The notes: generated by a model not told the origin, from the letters alone. Positions 1 through 8,288 are shown, numbered from the stretch's first letter. The stretch: 34,253 bases of DNA from Burkholderiales bacterium (GCA_019745565.1 JAIESW010000007.1:1-34253); one strand, 5' to 3'. Made by a program: numbers and translations.

Positions 1-48
1 CCCCCCAGGGGGCCAGCCCTCTTGGGGCGGCCCGGCGAGGGCTGAGTA

Positions 49-2721
49 ATGCAAGCATGGCACGCGCTGGCGGCGGATGAAGTCCTGGCGCGCATCGGAT
101 CGACGCGGGCCGGGTTGTCGGAGCCCGAGGCTCAGACGCGCCTGGGACGTTACGGTCCCAATCGGCCAGCCTCGGCACCACCGCGATCCGCACTGGCGCG
201 GTTTGCCCGGCAGTTCAACAATGTCCTGATCTACGTGCTGCTGGTCGCTGCGGCGGTCGTGCTGGTGCTGGGACACGGACTCGATGCGGCCGTCATCATC
301 GGCGTCACGGTGGTGAACGCCCTCATCGGTTTCGTGCAGGAAGGGCGGGCGGAGAGCGCGCTTGCGGCCATTCGCGGCCTGCTCGCGCCGACCGCTGTCG
401 TGATCCGCGCGGGCCGGCGGAGGACCGTTCCGGCCGCGGAACTGGTGCCCGGTGACATCGTGCGCGTCGAAAGCGGCGACCGTGTGGCCGCCGATCTGCG
501 CTTGCTCACCAGTCACGGGATGGCCGTAGACGAATCGGCACTCACGGGCGAATCGGCGCCCGTCGACAAGGGGGTGTTGCCGCTCGACGAGGCAACGCCG
601 CTGGCAGAGCGCACCGACATGGCCTGGGCCGGCACGCTGGTCACGCGCGGGCAGGCCACGGGCGTGGTCGTCGGGACGGGCACGGACACGGAGATCGGCC
701 AGGTCTCACGCCTGGTCGCCGGTGTCGAGGCCATCGAGACACCGCTCACGCACAGCCTGCGACAGTTCGGCCGCCGCCTGACGGTTGCCATCGTGGTGGC
801 GGCCGCAGGTGTGTTCGCGGTGGGCACAGCGCGCGGGCGCGACCTGGGCGACACGTTTCTCGCCGTCGTGGGCATCGCCGTCGCCGCCATTCCCGAAGGT
901 ATGCCGGCCATCGTCACCATCGCGCTCGCCATCGGGGTGGGTCGCATGGCAAAGCGCAATGCGATCGTGCGGCGCCTGCCGTCGGTGGAGACGCTGGGGG
1001 CCGTGACCGTGATTTGCACCGACAAGACCGGGACGCTCACGCGCAACGAGATGACGGTGCGGCGGGCGGTCACGTTCGAGGGCGAGTACGAGATCACCGG
1101 CATCGGCTACGCGCCGGACGGCGAAGTTCGCAGCCGAGGTGCGCGCGTCGACGTGTTCGACCATCCTGCCTTGGCGGCGCTGGTTCGCGCGGCAGTCCTG
1201 TGCAACGACGCGACCGTGCAGCGCACCGGCGCGGGCTGGCGGATGGAAGGCGATCCCACCGAAGGCGCGCTGGTCACGCTCGCGCTGAAAGGCGGTCTGG
1301 ACGTGGCGGCCGAACGTGCGCGGGCGGAGCGCATCGATACCGTGCCCTTCGAATCCGATCGCCGGTGGATGGCAACGGTACATCGCCAGGCGGACGCCGG
1401 CACGATGATCGTGGTGAAGGGCGCACCGGAGACGGTGCTCGCCATGTGCCGGAAGCAGCTTTCGGTGTTGGGCGAATTGCCGCTCGAAGAGGGTTACTGG
1501 AGCATGGTGCTCGATGGTCTGACCGACGGCGGCATGCGCGTGCTGGCGGTGGCGGCGATCTTTTCCGACGAAGGGGAGTCGGTGCATACCGCCGCCTTCA
1601 CCGGTCTCACACTGCTGGGATTGATCGGCATCATCGATCCGCCGCGCGCGGAAGCGGTTGCGGCCATCGCGCGCTGCCATGCTGCGGGTATCCGCGTGAA
1701 GATGATCACCGGCGATCACGGGCTCACCGCACGCGCCATCGCACGCGATCTGGGCCTCGATGGCGATCGTGTCCTTACCGGACCCGATCTGGACCGGATG
1801 AGGACCGACGAGCTGGTTCGTGCGATCGAGGACGCCGACGTCTTCGCGCGCACGAGCCCGGAGCACAAGCTCATGCTGGTCACGATCCTGCAACGCGACG
1901 GCGAAATCGTCGCGATGACCGGCGACGGTGTGAACGATGCACCGGCGCTCAAGCGGGCCGACGTCGGTGTCGCCATGGGCAGCAAGGGGACCGAGGCGGC
2001 CAAGGAGGCCGCGGCGATCGTCCTGGCCGACGACAATTTCGCATCGATCGCCCACGCCGTGGAGGAGGGGCGTGTGGTCTACGAGAACATTCGCAAGGCG
2101 ATCCTGTACGTGCTTCCCACCAGCATTGCCCAGGCCGCGGTCCTGGTGATCGCCATCCTGGCCGGATGGACCGTGCCCATCACGCCGGTGCAGATCCTGT
2201 GGGTCAACATGGTCACGGCCACGCTGCTGTCCCTGGTGATCGCGTTCGAACCGGTCGAGGAGCACATCATGCTGTTGCCACCCAGGTCGCGCGACGAGCC
2301 CCTGCTGTCGCGCCTGCTCGTGTGGCGCACCGTGCTGGTCACCGGGTTGCTCGCCGGTGCGGTGCTCCTGTTGCACCATGTCGAACTGAGTCGCGGCGTG
2401 TCGGATGCGGCAGCGCGAACGGCGGCCGTCAATGCGCTGGTGTTCGGCGAGATCTTCTATCTCTTCAACATGCGCCGTACCGGACGCTCGGTGCTGAACC
2501 GCGAACTCCTGCTCGGCAACCGCTATGCGGCTCCGGCGATCGGGCTGCTGCTCCTGCTGCAGATCGGATTCACCTACGTGCCCGCGATGCAGCACCTCTT
2601 CGGCACCGTGGACCTGGACGCCCAGGCCTGGTTCGCGTGCCTGATCGTCGGTGTCGTAGTCTTCGGGGTCGTCGAACTGGAGAAATCCACCCGCGCCAGA
2701 CTGCATCCCGCTCGCCCGTGA
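49..2721 (+). CDS. P-type cation-translocating ATPase (P2-like, CtpF-type)
   Basis: An 890-residue inner-membrane pump that would use ATP to move a cation. Visible motifs, in order: actuator TGES at 166-169, TM4 PEGMP at 282-286, phosphorylation site DKTGTLT starting at Asp325, nucleotide-binding KGAPE at 457-461 and hinge TGDGVNDAP at 624-632. An N-terminal cation-ATPase domain precedes them and a C-terminal membrane block follows. Length and motif order are those of a complete P2 ATPase. TM6 reads WVNMVTA (718-724), with Ala where Ca2+ pumps carry the ion-binding Asp. This is also seen in CtpF-like bacterial pumps, so the ion cannot be named from sequence. The stop overlaps the next gene's GTG start (GTGA), implying translational coupling with the glycosyltransferase. 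The ATG start precedes a normal N-terminal domain. Confidence 0.95.
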   Translation: MQAWHALAADEVLARIGSTRAGLSEPEAQTRLGRYGPNRPASAPPRSALARFARQFNNVLIYVLLVAAAVVLVLGHGLDAAVIIGVTVVNALIGFVQEGRAESALAAIRGLLAPTAVVIRAGRRRTVPAAELVPGDIVRVESGDRVAADLRLLTSHGMAVDESALTGESAPVDKGVLPLDEATPLAERTDMAWAGTLVTRGQATGVVVGTGTDTEIGQVSRLVAGVEAIETPLTHSLRQFGRRLTVAIVVAAAGVFAVGTARGRDLGDTFLAVVGIAVAAIPEGMPAIVTIALAIGVGRMAKRNAIVRRLPSVETLGAVTVICTDKTGTLTRNEMTVRRAVTFEGEYEITGIGYAPDGEVRSRGARVDVFDHPALAALVRAAVLCNDATVQRTGAGWRMEGDPTEGALVTLALKGGLDVAAERARAERIDTVPFESDRRWMATVHRQADAGTMIVVKGAPETVLAMCRKQLSVLGELPLEEGYWSMVLDGLTDGGMRVLAVAAIFSDEGESVHTAAFTGLTLLGLIGIIDPPRAEAVAAIARCHAAGIRVKMITGDHGLTARAIARDLGLDGDRVLTGPDLDRMRTDELVRAIEDADVFARTSPEHKLMLVTILQRDGEIVAMTGDGVNDAPALKRADVGVAMGSKGTEAAKEAAAIVLADDNFASIAHAVEEGRVVYENIRKAILYVLPTSIAQAAVLVIAILAGWTVPITPVQILWVNMVTATLLSLVIAFEPVEEHIMLLPPRSRDEPLLSRLLVWRTVLVTGLLAGAVLLLHHVELSRGVSDAAARTAAVNALVFGEIFYLFNMRRTGRSVLNRELLLGNRYAAPAIGLLLLLQIGFTYVPAMQHLFGTVDLDAQAWFACLIVGVVVFGVVELEKSTRARLHPARP

Positions 2722-3476
2722 ACCCGTCCACCACCCATCTCATCCTGATTCCGAGCTACGACACCGGGCCGCTCGTCGTGCGCACGGTTCGGGAGGCGCT
2801 CGCGCACTGGGCTCCGGTCTGGGTCGTCGTCGACGGCAGCACCGACGGCTCCGTGGCGCTGCTCGAGGATCTGGCGCGGACCGAACGCAACCTGCGCGTC
2901 TTCGTCCTCCCGCAGAATCGCGGCAAGGGCGCCGCCGTGCTGCACGGGCTCATCGAAGCGCGCAAGGCCGGTTTCACCCACGCGCTGACCATGGATGCCG
3001 ATGGCCAGCATCCCGCATGGCTGATCGAGACCTTCATGTGCGAGTCGCAGAGCCGGCCCGATGCCCTGGTGCTGGGCAAGCCCGTGTTCGATGCCAGTGC
3101 ACCGCTGGTGCGCGTGCGCGGCCGCAAGCTTTCCAACTGGTGGGCCAACCTCGAGACGCTGTGGACGGGAATCGGCGATTCGCTCTACGGCTTCCGGGTG
3201 TATCCCATTGCGCCGCTGGTCGAGGTCATGGCGCGGACCATGTGGATGCGGCGATTCGACTTCGATGCCGAGGCTGCGGTCCGCCTGATCTGGCGTGGCC
3301 ACGGCGTCGTGAACATCGATGCGCCGGTGAAGTATCTCGGCAAGCACGAGGGCGGGGTGTCGCACTTCAATTATCTCCGCGACAACGTGCTGCTCGTCTG
3401 GATGCACACGCGACTGGTCTTCGGGTTCCTGCTGCGCTTCCCTATCCTCGTCGCGCGCCGACTCGCCGGCGGTTGA
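2718..3476 (+). CDS. Family 2 glycosyltransferase, APE-cluster type
   Basis: A 252-residue GT-A fold enzyme that would transfer a sugar from a nucleotide or lipid-phosphate donor. The GTG start overlaps the ATPase stop in a GTGA, and the protein begins directly with the first Rossmann strand. VDGSTDGS lies around 38-45 and the metal-binding DADGQHP at 93-99. The C-terminal half (GDSLYGFRVYP, GGVSHF) resembles, as I recall them, the GT2 domains fused to acyltransferases in aryl polyene clusters more than generic dolichol-phosphate mannosyltransferases. It has no long membrane extension. Here it stands alone, about 10 kb from the pigment acyltransferase at 13974-14843, so a role in decorating the polyene is plausible but inferred. 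Another polar-lipid glycosyltransferase is the alternative. Confidence 0.85.
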   Translation: MNPSTTHLILIPSYDTGPLVVRTVREALAHWAPVWVVVDGSTDGSVALLEDLARTERNLRVFVLPQNRGKGAAVLHGLIEARKAGFTHALTMDADGQHPAWLIETFMCESQSRPDALVLGKPVFDASAPLVRVRGRKLSNWWANLETLWTGIGDSLYGFRVYPIAPLVEVMARTMWMRRFDFDAEAAVRLIWRGHGVVNIDAPVKYLGKHEGGVSHFNYLRDNVLLVWMHTRLVFGFLLRFPILVARRLAGG

Positions 3477-3554
3477 TCCCGGCGAACCAGCGGCGCGTTG
3501 CCGCGGACGGGGTACCATGATGGCAGCCGTCCCTCATCGTCCGGAGGAAACGCC

Positions 3555-4163
3555 ATGGCCGACCCACCCATGTACCACTCGCACAACCGTGAGTTGCAGG
3601 ACGAGTTCGATACGCGGCGTCTCGCCGATCGTCTGGTGGAGAAACTGTTCCGGACGCGCTTCACCGACGAGGACCGCGCGTTCATCGAGGGGGAGAGCAT
3701 GTTCTTCCTCGCCACGGCCGATGCCGATGGGTTTCCCGACTGCTCGTACAAGGGCGGTGCGCCGGGGTTCGTGCGGTTGCTGGACGAGCAGACCCTCGCA
3801 TTTCCGAGCTACGACGGCAACGGCATGTTCAAGAGTCTCGGTAACGTGCGCGCGAGTTCCAAGGTGGGCATCCTCTTCATCAATTTCGAGAAGCCCAGGC
3901 GGCTGCGCGTGAACGGGACTGCGGTGGTCCGCACCGATGATCCCCTGATGGCGCTGGTGCCGGGTGCGCAGGCCATCGTCCGCGTGCGTGCCCATCACAT
4001 CTTTCCGAACTGCCCGCGCTACATCCACAAGATGCAGATCGTCGAACCGTCTCCCTACGTTCCGCAGGAGGGCGTGGAGCCGCCGATTCCGGTGTGGAAG
4101 ACCTTCGACATCTTCAAGGACTACCTGTCGAAGGCAGATCCGGCCCGACCGAAGGAGGCCTGA
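3555..4163 (+). CDS. Pyridoxamine 5'-phosphate oxidase-family FMN-binding protein
   Basis: A 202-residue cytoplasmic protein of the FMN split-barrel superfamily. The start is fixed by a strong Shine-Dalgarno (GGAGGAAA at 3543-3550) five bases before the ATG. The core runs from about residue 40: FFLATADADGFPDCSYKGG, then a strand with FPSYDGNGMFKSLGNV, then a region (KVGILFINFEKPRRLRVNG) typical of this superfamily. Members bind FMN or F420 and many have no known substrate. It is too divergent to be PdxH. It is monocistronic, follows the glycosyltransferase by 78 bp and ends 5 bp before a convergent small gene. The exact reaction is unknown. Confidence 0.85.
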   Translation: MADPPMYHSHNRELQDEFDTRRLADRLVEKLFRTRFTDEDRAFIEGESMFFLATADADGFPDCSYKGGAPGFVRLLDEQTLAFPSYDGNGMFKSLGNVRASSKVGILFINFEKPRRLRVNGTAVVRTDDPLMALVPGAQAIVRVRAHHIFPNCPRYIHKMQIVEPSPYVPQEGVEPPIPVWKTFDIFKDYLSKADPARPKEA

Positions 4164-4168
4164 TCGTC

Positions 4169-4375
4169 CTACATCACCACCGAGAAGTTGAACGTCTGCG
4201 CGGTGGTTGCATTGGCACGGACGAACTCGATCACCTCGGCAAGCTCCGTCACGACCTCGGCGTGCTGATTGGAGAGCATGCCGAAGCGGACTGCCTTGGC
4301 GCGGATGTGCTCGAGGAGTTTCTCGAGCACATCGATCGCTTCTCGAGTGCCGATCCAGGTCCCCTGGATCACCAT
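4169..4375 (-). CDS. Small hypothetical protein (68 aa)
   Basis: A short minus-strand frame starting MVIQGTW and ending TAG. It lies 31 bp downstream of the exported protein gene at 4407-5129 and converges with the FMN protein. Codon third positions are mostly G/C, and the composition (Glu, Val, Leu and Ala rich, little Arg/Pro) looks like a real helical protein rather than an antisense shadow. No convincing ribosome-binding site precedes the ATG. No family is recognised. It could be a small separate gene or a remnant of a longer C-terminus of the upstream gene lost by frameshift; I cannot decide from sequence alone. Confidence 0.45.
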   Translation of the reverse strand: MVIQGTWIGTREAIDVLEKLLEHIRAKAVRFGMLSNQHAEVVTELAEVIEFVRANATTAQTFNFSVVM

Positions 4376-4406
4376 CGTGCCGGTCGACGATGCGTGCCTC
4401 GCAGCG

Positions 4407-5129
4407 CTACCGGGAGGCGTCCTGCACCACGACCTTCCGTACTTGTCGAGCCACGACCTCGAAATGATCGGTCATCGCCGCCACTCCCCGACTCGACAGG
4501 ATCTTCATGTACCGTGCCCCGGCGCCGCCGACGGCGAACTTGACCGCCTCGGGATCGTTCGACAGGTCGCGTGCATCGACGATCGGCTTGCCGTCCGACA
4601 CGCGCAGGATCTCTTCGCGCTCGCGCGGGGTGGGACAGGCACAGGTGCCCCGCATGGGACCGACCGCACGCTGGAGATCGTCCATCTCGCGTGCCGATGC
4701 CTTGATGCGGTAGTCGATGCGATCGGTGAAGGTGTAGATGCTCGTCAGCACCTCCCCGACGGAAAGCTCGATGGCGCGGCGTTGGATGCGACCGACATCC
4801 GTGCTGAAGTGCGCCAGGATGGTCTGCGCATCCTCCTCGGACAGACTCGGAGCGACGGCGTCCGCCAACCCGGCATAGAACCAGGCGGGGTCGCGTACTT
4901 CCGCATCGATGATGCGGTCGACTTCGGCGCCGGCGCTTTCGGACAGTCCTTTGCGACCGGCGGAGCGGATGGCTTCCTGCTTCAGGTACAGGGCGCCGGT
5001 GGTCACGAACACCGACGGATCGTGGGAGCGCAACAGCTGCTGCAGGGTATCCGGCCGGACAGCGGTTTCCGCCAGGGCGACGCCGCGCAGGCAGCACAGG
5101 AGCATGAGGAGGGTGAGGAGCGGTCTCAT
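4407..5129 (-). CDS. Exported hypothetical protein
   Basis: A 240-residue protein not assigned to a family. The chosen ATG at 5129 gives a clean Sec signal peptide (MRPLLTLLMLLCCLRGVALAE, probable cleavage after the ALA near residue 19). An upstream in-frame extension to 5234 would bury it. The mature part is mostly helical, with LSEEDAQTILAHFSTD and a segment CACPTPREREE with two cysteines around 175-180 that might form a disulfide. It is likely periplasmic. The vague resemblance to DUF2059-like exported proteins is not strong enough to claim. It is followed by the small gene at 4169-4375 on the same strand. Confidence 0.75.
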   Translation of the reverse strand: MRPLLTLLMLLCCLRGVALAETAVRPDTLQQLLRSHDPSVFVTTGALYLKQEAIRSAGRKGLSESAGAEVDRIIDAEVRDPAWFYAGLADAVAPSLSEEDAQTILAHFSTDVGRIQRRAIELSVGEVLTSIYTFTDRIDYRIKASAREMDDLQRAVGPMRGTCACPTPREREEILRVSDGKPIVDARDLSNDPEAVKFAVGGAGARYMKILSSRGVAAMTDHFEVVARQVRKVVVQDASR

Positions 5130-5364
5130 CGAAATGACTGGTAGTCGTACCAGAGCGAAGAATGGGGCGGAGAAGGTTTCACCGGGCGGTGCGGCCCGGA
5201 GCAGTAGGATCGCCCACCGACCGGTTGAGCGCAATCGCCTCGACGACGAGCGCTGTTACGGTATCCCGCGCGATATCGAGATTAAGAATCCCGCGCATGT
5301 CGACTCAAGCACGGAGCTGAGCCACCCCAGGTCGCGAAAGCAGGAGCACGAGAAAGCGATGCCG
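5130..5364. other. Intergenic region, 235 bp
   Basis: It separates the start of the exported protein gene (5129, minus) from the end of the BNR-repeat gene (5365, minus), so it should hold the promoter of the former and the end of the latter's transcript. I see no convincing terminator hairpin with a T tract, no RNA gene and no repeat. Confidence 0.5.
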
Positions 5365-6453
5365 CTAGTTCGCGAACCGCACCGCATAGACCGGCGGCAG
5401 ATTTCCCGCCACGGATTCCCAGGAGTCTCCTTGGTCTCCTGAAAGCCAGAGGCCGCCCGAAGTCGAGCCGACGGCCAACCATCGACCGGTTCCGTCCACG
5501 TCGAGGCCATGGCGGTAGACGAGGTCGTAGCACGCGTGCTGAGGCAGCCCCTTCGCCAGCGTCTCGAACGTTCGTCCTCCATCGCGCGTTCGATTCACCA
5601 CCAGGCGCCCACCCACCGGGACGCGCTTCTGATCGCTCATCGCCGGCACGAACCAGGCGGTCTTCGGGTCGGTCGGATGGCTCGCGACCGCAAAGCCGAA
5701 GTTCGAGATCGGGGCCGTGGTGATCTCGTTCCATTCGGGGGCTCCGGCAGGCCGATGAAAGATGCCGCTGTGATGCTGCGACCAGAGCGTATCGGGCTCG
5801 CCCGGGCTCGCGACCACGCGATGCGGGTCCTGGATGTTCGGATCGCCGGCCTGCTCCGGCGGCATGAAGCCGGCGCGCATCCCTCGGGCGACGTTGCGCC
5901 ACGTGCCGCCACCGTCTTCCGTCTGCCACACGCCGCCACAGGAGATGCCCAGAGCCACACGTTTGCCGTTGCGCGGATCGACGATGATCGAGTGGATGCC
6001 GGGGGCGTCATAGCCGCCGCCGAACCATCCCAGGCGGTCGGGACAGTCCCAGAGCGGGCGATTGAGTTGCCACGTCTTGCCGTGGTCGTCGGAGCGGAAC
6101 AGGCCGCCGGGAATGGTGCCGGCCCACAGCACACCGGGTTCGCTCGTCGTGCCTGCTTCGAGCGACCAGATCTGCACCAGCTTCCACGGCGGACCCGCCG
6201 CGCCCTCGGGTTGGGTCGGGTACGTCGGTGCTTCGAGTTCCTCCCACGTGCCGCCGGCGTCGCGCGAGCGATGGAGCTTCACGCCGAAGTGGCCCAGATT
6301 GAGTGCGGCGTACAAGGTGCCGTCGCGCGGGTCATCCAGCATCATCGAGACCGGGTCACCGAGGAACGCGGGTTCGCCGATCTGCCACTTGCCTGATCGA
6401 TGCGTGAGAGTGAAGAGGCCTTTGCGGGTGGCGACGCGGAGGCGAAGTGTCAT
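5365..6453 (-). CDS. BNR/Asp-box repeat beta-propeller protein (sialidase-like fold)
   Basis: A 362-residue protein with five Asp-box motifs (S/T-x-D-x-G-x-T/S-W/F) at about 63-70, 121-128, 178-185, 289-296 and 338-345, spaced as in a beta propeller. No signal peptide is visible from the ATG at 6453, so it is probably cytoplasmic, unlike true secreted sialidases. I see no convincing sialidase arginine triad; annotation as a glycosidase would be overreach. It is the second gene of a pair with the MoaD/ThiS-like gene 71 bp upstream, an arrangement I recall from other bacteria but whose function is not established. A TTG/ATG a few codons upstream is a less likely start. Confidence 0.85.
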   Translation of the reverse strand: MTLRLRVATRKGLFTLTHRSGKWQIGEPAFLGDPVSMMLDDPRDGTLYAALNLGHFGVKLHRSRDAGGTWEELEAPTYPTQPEGAAGPPWKLVQIWSLEAGTTSEPGVLWAGTIPGGLFRSDDHGKTWQLNRPLWDCPDRLGWFGGGYDAPGIHSIIVDPRNGKRVALGISCGGVWQTEDGGGTWRNVARGMRAGFMPPEQAGDPNIQDPHRVVASPGEPDTLWSQHHSGIFHRPAGAPEWNEITTAPISNFGFAVASHPTDPKTAWFVPAMSDQKRVPVGGRLVVNRTRDGGRTFETLAKGLPQHACYDLVYRHGLDVDGTGRWLAVGSTSGGLWLSGDQGDSWESVAGNLPPVYAVRFAN

Positions 6454-6524
6454 TCCTGTGGTCCTTTGCACATGGGGAGCCTTACCTTGCCTCGGCCTTC
6501 TCCCGAGGCGGAACGGGGAAAAGG

Positions 6525-6794
6525 TCAGCCGCCGCTCAGCGCCTGCAGCACGTAGATCTCGCTGTCGGGTCGCACATGCTCGGAGAGCCCTTCGCGATCC
6601 GTGACTCGTGCCCCGTCGACGAAGATGACCACGTGCTTGCGCAGATGGCCTTGATCATCGAGCACGTAGCCACGCAGCGGGCGGTTGTCCGCGAACACGG
6701 CGTCGAGCGCGGTGCGAACGGTGCCACCGTCCACCACGCGGTCGGGCGCGGGAACGTGACGCTGCACGTGGGAAGCGAAGATCACCTTGGGCAC
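6525..6794 (-). CDS. MoaD/ThiS-like beta-grasp (sulfur-carrier type) protein
   Basis: An 89-residue protein ending in Gly-Gly (ALSGG), the hallmark of ubiquitin-like sulfur carriers, whose C-terminus is adenylated and thiocarboxylated. The order of VIFAS, the TVRTALDAVF helix, a central KHVVIFVDG strand and a final EIYVLQALSGG fits MoaD/ThiS. It starts with GTG at 6794. No moaE, thiG or E1-like gene lies nearby, so it is not placed in molybdopterin or thiamine synthesis by context. The partner is the downstream BNR protein. Between the two genes a 7-bp hairpin (6489-6495 with 6503-6509) could influence expression ratio. Confidence 0.85.
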   Translation of the reverse strand: MPKVIFASHVQRHVPAPDRVVDGGTVRTALDAVFADNRPLRGYVLDDQGHLRKHVVIFVDGARVTDREGLSEHVRPDSEIYVLQALSGG

Positions 6795-6917
6795 GTTGCT
6801 AGTCGGGCGGTCGGTGTTCGTCGAAACCGCAGTCTACTCTCGACGGCGTTCCGCCTAGGGTAGACTGATCGCAGGCAGACGCCGACGCTGCCGCCAACCA
6901 CAAAAGAGGAGATCGTC
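6795..6917. promoter_or_regulatory. Divergent intergenic region with inverted repeat
   Basis: This 123-bp region separates the divergent MoaD-like (-) and serine hydrolase (+) genes and must carry both promoters. It contains a perfect 7-bp inverted repeat, AGTCTAC at 6831-6837 and GTAGACT at 6860-6866, centres 29 bp apart (nearly three helical turns), compatible with a dimeric repressor operator. No regulator gene adjoins it. A strong Shine-Dalgarno (GAGGAG, 6906-6911) serves the hydrolase. Confidence 0.35.
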
Positions 6918-8246
6918 ATGAAGTTGAAGCGCTTGTCCCTGTCCCTGGCTGCGGCCGGGCTCGCATTGCAGTTCTCGCTCGCCTCGGCGGCCGACCTCGC
7001 CAAGGCGGCGCCCGCCGATGCCGGCTTCTCCGCTGAGCGGCTCGATCGCATCGAGGGTGCGCTCAAGCCCTACATCGAGGACAAGCAGCTGGCCGGTGCG
7101 GTGGTCGGTGTCGCGCGCCACGGCAAGCTGGTCTACCTGAAGAGCTTCGGTTCGGCCGATGCCGAACTGGGCACGCCGATGAAGGACGACTCCATCTTCC
7201 GCATCGCCTCCATGACCAAGGCGATCACCAGCGTGGCGGTGATGATGCTGCAGGAGGACGGCAAGCTGCTGGTGAAGGACCCGGTCTCGAAGTACATCCC
7301 GGAATTCAAGGATCAGAAGGTGATGGTGCTGCGCGATCCGAAGGATCCGAAGGCGGGTTACGATACGGTTCCCGCGTCCCGCGAGGTGACGATCCGCGAT
7401 CTGCTGTCGCACACCTCGGGCATCAGCTACCGTTTCTGGGGCAATGCGGCGGCGCTGGTGTACGAGGAAGGTGGCGTGCCCGACGGGCTCTCGCCGAACG
7501 GCGGACAGACGTGCGACGCGATGCGCAAGCTCGCGAAGCTGCCGCTGCTGCATCAGCCGGGGTCGGTGTACGAGTACGGACTCAACACCGACGTGCTCGG
7601 TTGCCTGGTGGAAGTGGTGTCGGGGACGACGCTCGACCGTTTCTTCAAGGAGCGCATCTTCACGCCGCTCGGCATGAAGGATACGCAGTTCTTCATCGCA
7701 CCGGCTCAGCGCAGCCGCATGGCGAGCCTGTACATCCCGGACGGCAAGGGCGGCATCGCGCGCGCGGCGGACGAGACCATCCGCTGGGGCACGCTGATGT
7801 TCGCGGCCAATCTGCCCTATCAGGATCAGCGGTCCTACTACTCCGGCGGGGCCGGGCTCACCTCCACCGCGATGGACTACCTGCGGTTCACGCAGATGCT
7901 GCTGAACGGCGGCGTACTGGACGGCAATCGCATCCTGGGACCGAAGTCGGTGGAACTGATGCGCACCAACGCCATCGGCTCCATCAGCGTGTGGGATCGC
8001 CTCGATCCCGCCGCCACGGGCAACCTCGGCGACAAGTTCGGACTCGGCTTCGGCATCCGTTCCGAGCGCGGCCTGACCGAGCTCGGTTCCGTCGGTGAGT
8101 TCATGTGGGCGGGCATCTACAACACGCGCTACTGGATGGACCCGAAGGAGGATCTCGCCATCGTGTTCATGAGCCAGCGCATTCCGCGCATGCCCGACAT
8201 CGAGGAGAAGGTCCACGCCGCCGTGTATCAGGCGATCGTCAAGTAG
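6918..8246 (+). CDS. Secreted serine hydrolase, class C beta-lactamase-like
   Basis: A 442-residue protein of the beta-lactamase/DD-peptidase-like serine hydrolase family (PF00144). It has a clear Sec signal peptide (MKLKRLSLSLAAAGLALQF..., cleavage near ASA at residues 22-24), so it acts in the periplasm or outside. The catalytic SxxK is SMTK with Ser98. A Tyr-containing motif follows (VYEYGLN), and LSHTSGISY and GMKDTQF are typical family landmarks. Such enzymes range from true AmpC lactamases to esterases and D-aminopeptidases. The length and the absence of an obvious KTG box make esterase/carboxylesterase activity at least as likely as resistance. A good Shine-Dalgarno lies 7 bp before the ATG. 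It is monocistronic and convergent with the pigment operon. Confidence 0.92.
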   Translation: MKLKRLSLSLAAAGLALQFSLASAADLAKAAPADAGFSAERLDRIEGALKPYIEDKQLAGAVVGVARHGKLVYLKSFGSADAELGTPMKDDSIFRIASMTKAITSVAVMMLQEDGKLLVKDPVSKYIPEFKDQKVMVLRDPKDPKAGYDTVPASREVTIRDLLSHTSGISYRFWGNAAALVYEEGGVPDGLSPNGGQTCDAMRKLAKLPLLHQPGSVYEYGLNTDVLGCLVEVVSGTTLDRFFKERIFTPLGMKDTQFFIAPAQRSRMASLYIPDGKGGIARAADETIRWGTLMFAANLPYQDQRSYYSGGAGLTSTAMDYLRFTQMLLNGGVLDGNRILGPKSVELMRTNAIGSISVWDRLDPAATGNLGDKFGLGFGIRSERGLTELGSVGEFMWAGIYNTRYWMDPKEDLAIVFMSQRIPRMPDIEEKVHAAVYQAIVK

Positions 8247-8260
8247 CGTCGGGATCGTAT

Positions 8261-8286
8261 CGGTGCGGGCTTCGTAGCCCGCACCG
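8261..8286. terminator. Bidirectional stem-loop terminator
   Basis: A perfect 11-bp stem (8261-8271 with 8276-8286) with a TCGT loop lies between the convergent serine hydrolase stop (8246) and the chain-length-factor stop (8289, minus). There is no long T tract, but position and stability suit termination in both directions. Confidence 0.65.
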
Positions 8287-8288
8287 GT

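Noticed and set aside
706..2706. Long open frame antisense to the P-type ATPase
   Set aside because: The sense frame carries every ATPase motif; the antisense product is Arg/His/Gln/Asp-rich low-complexity sequence typical of shadows in GC-rich DNA.
5365..6453. True secreted sialidase
   Set aside because: Asp boxes alone do not make a sialidase; no signal peptide and no visible arginine triad.
6918..8246. AmpC antibiotic-resistance beta-lactamase
   Set aside because: It shares the SxxK fold, but I see no clear KTG box and the family contains many esterases and peptidases, so a resistance claim is unsupported.
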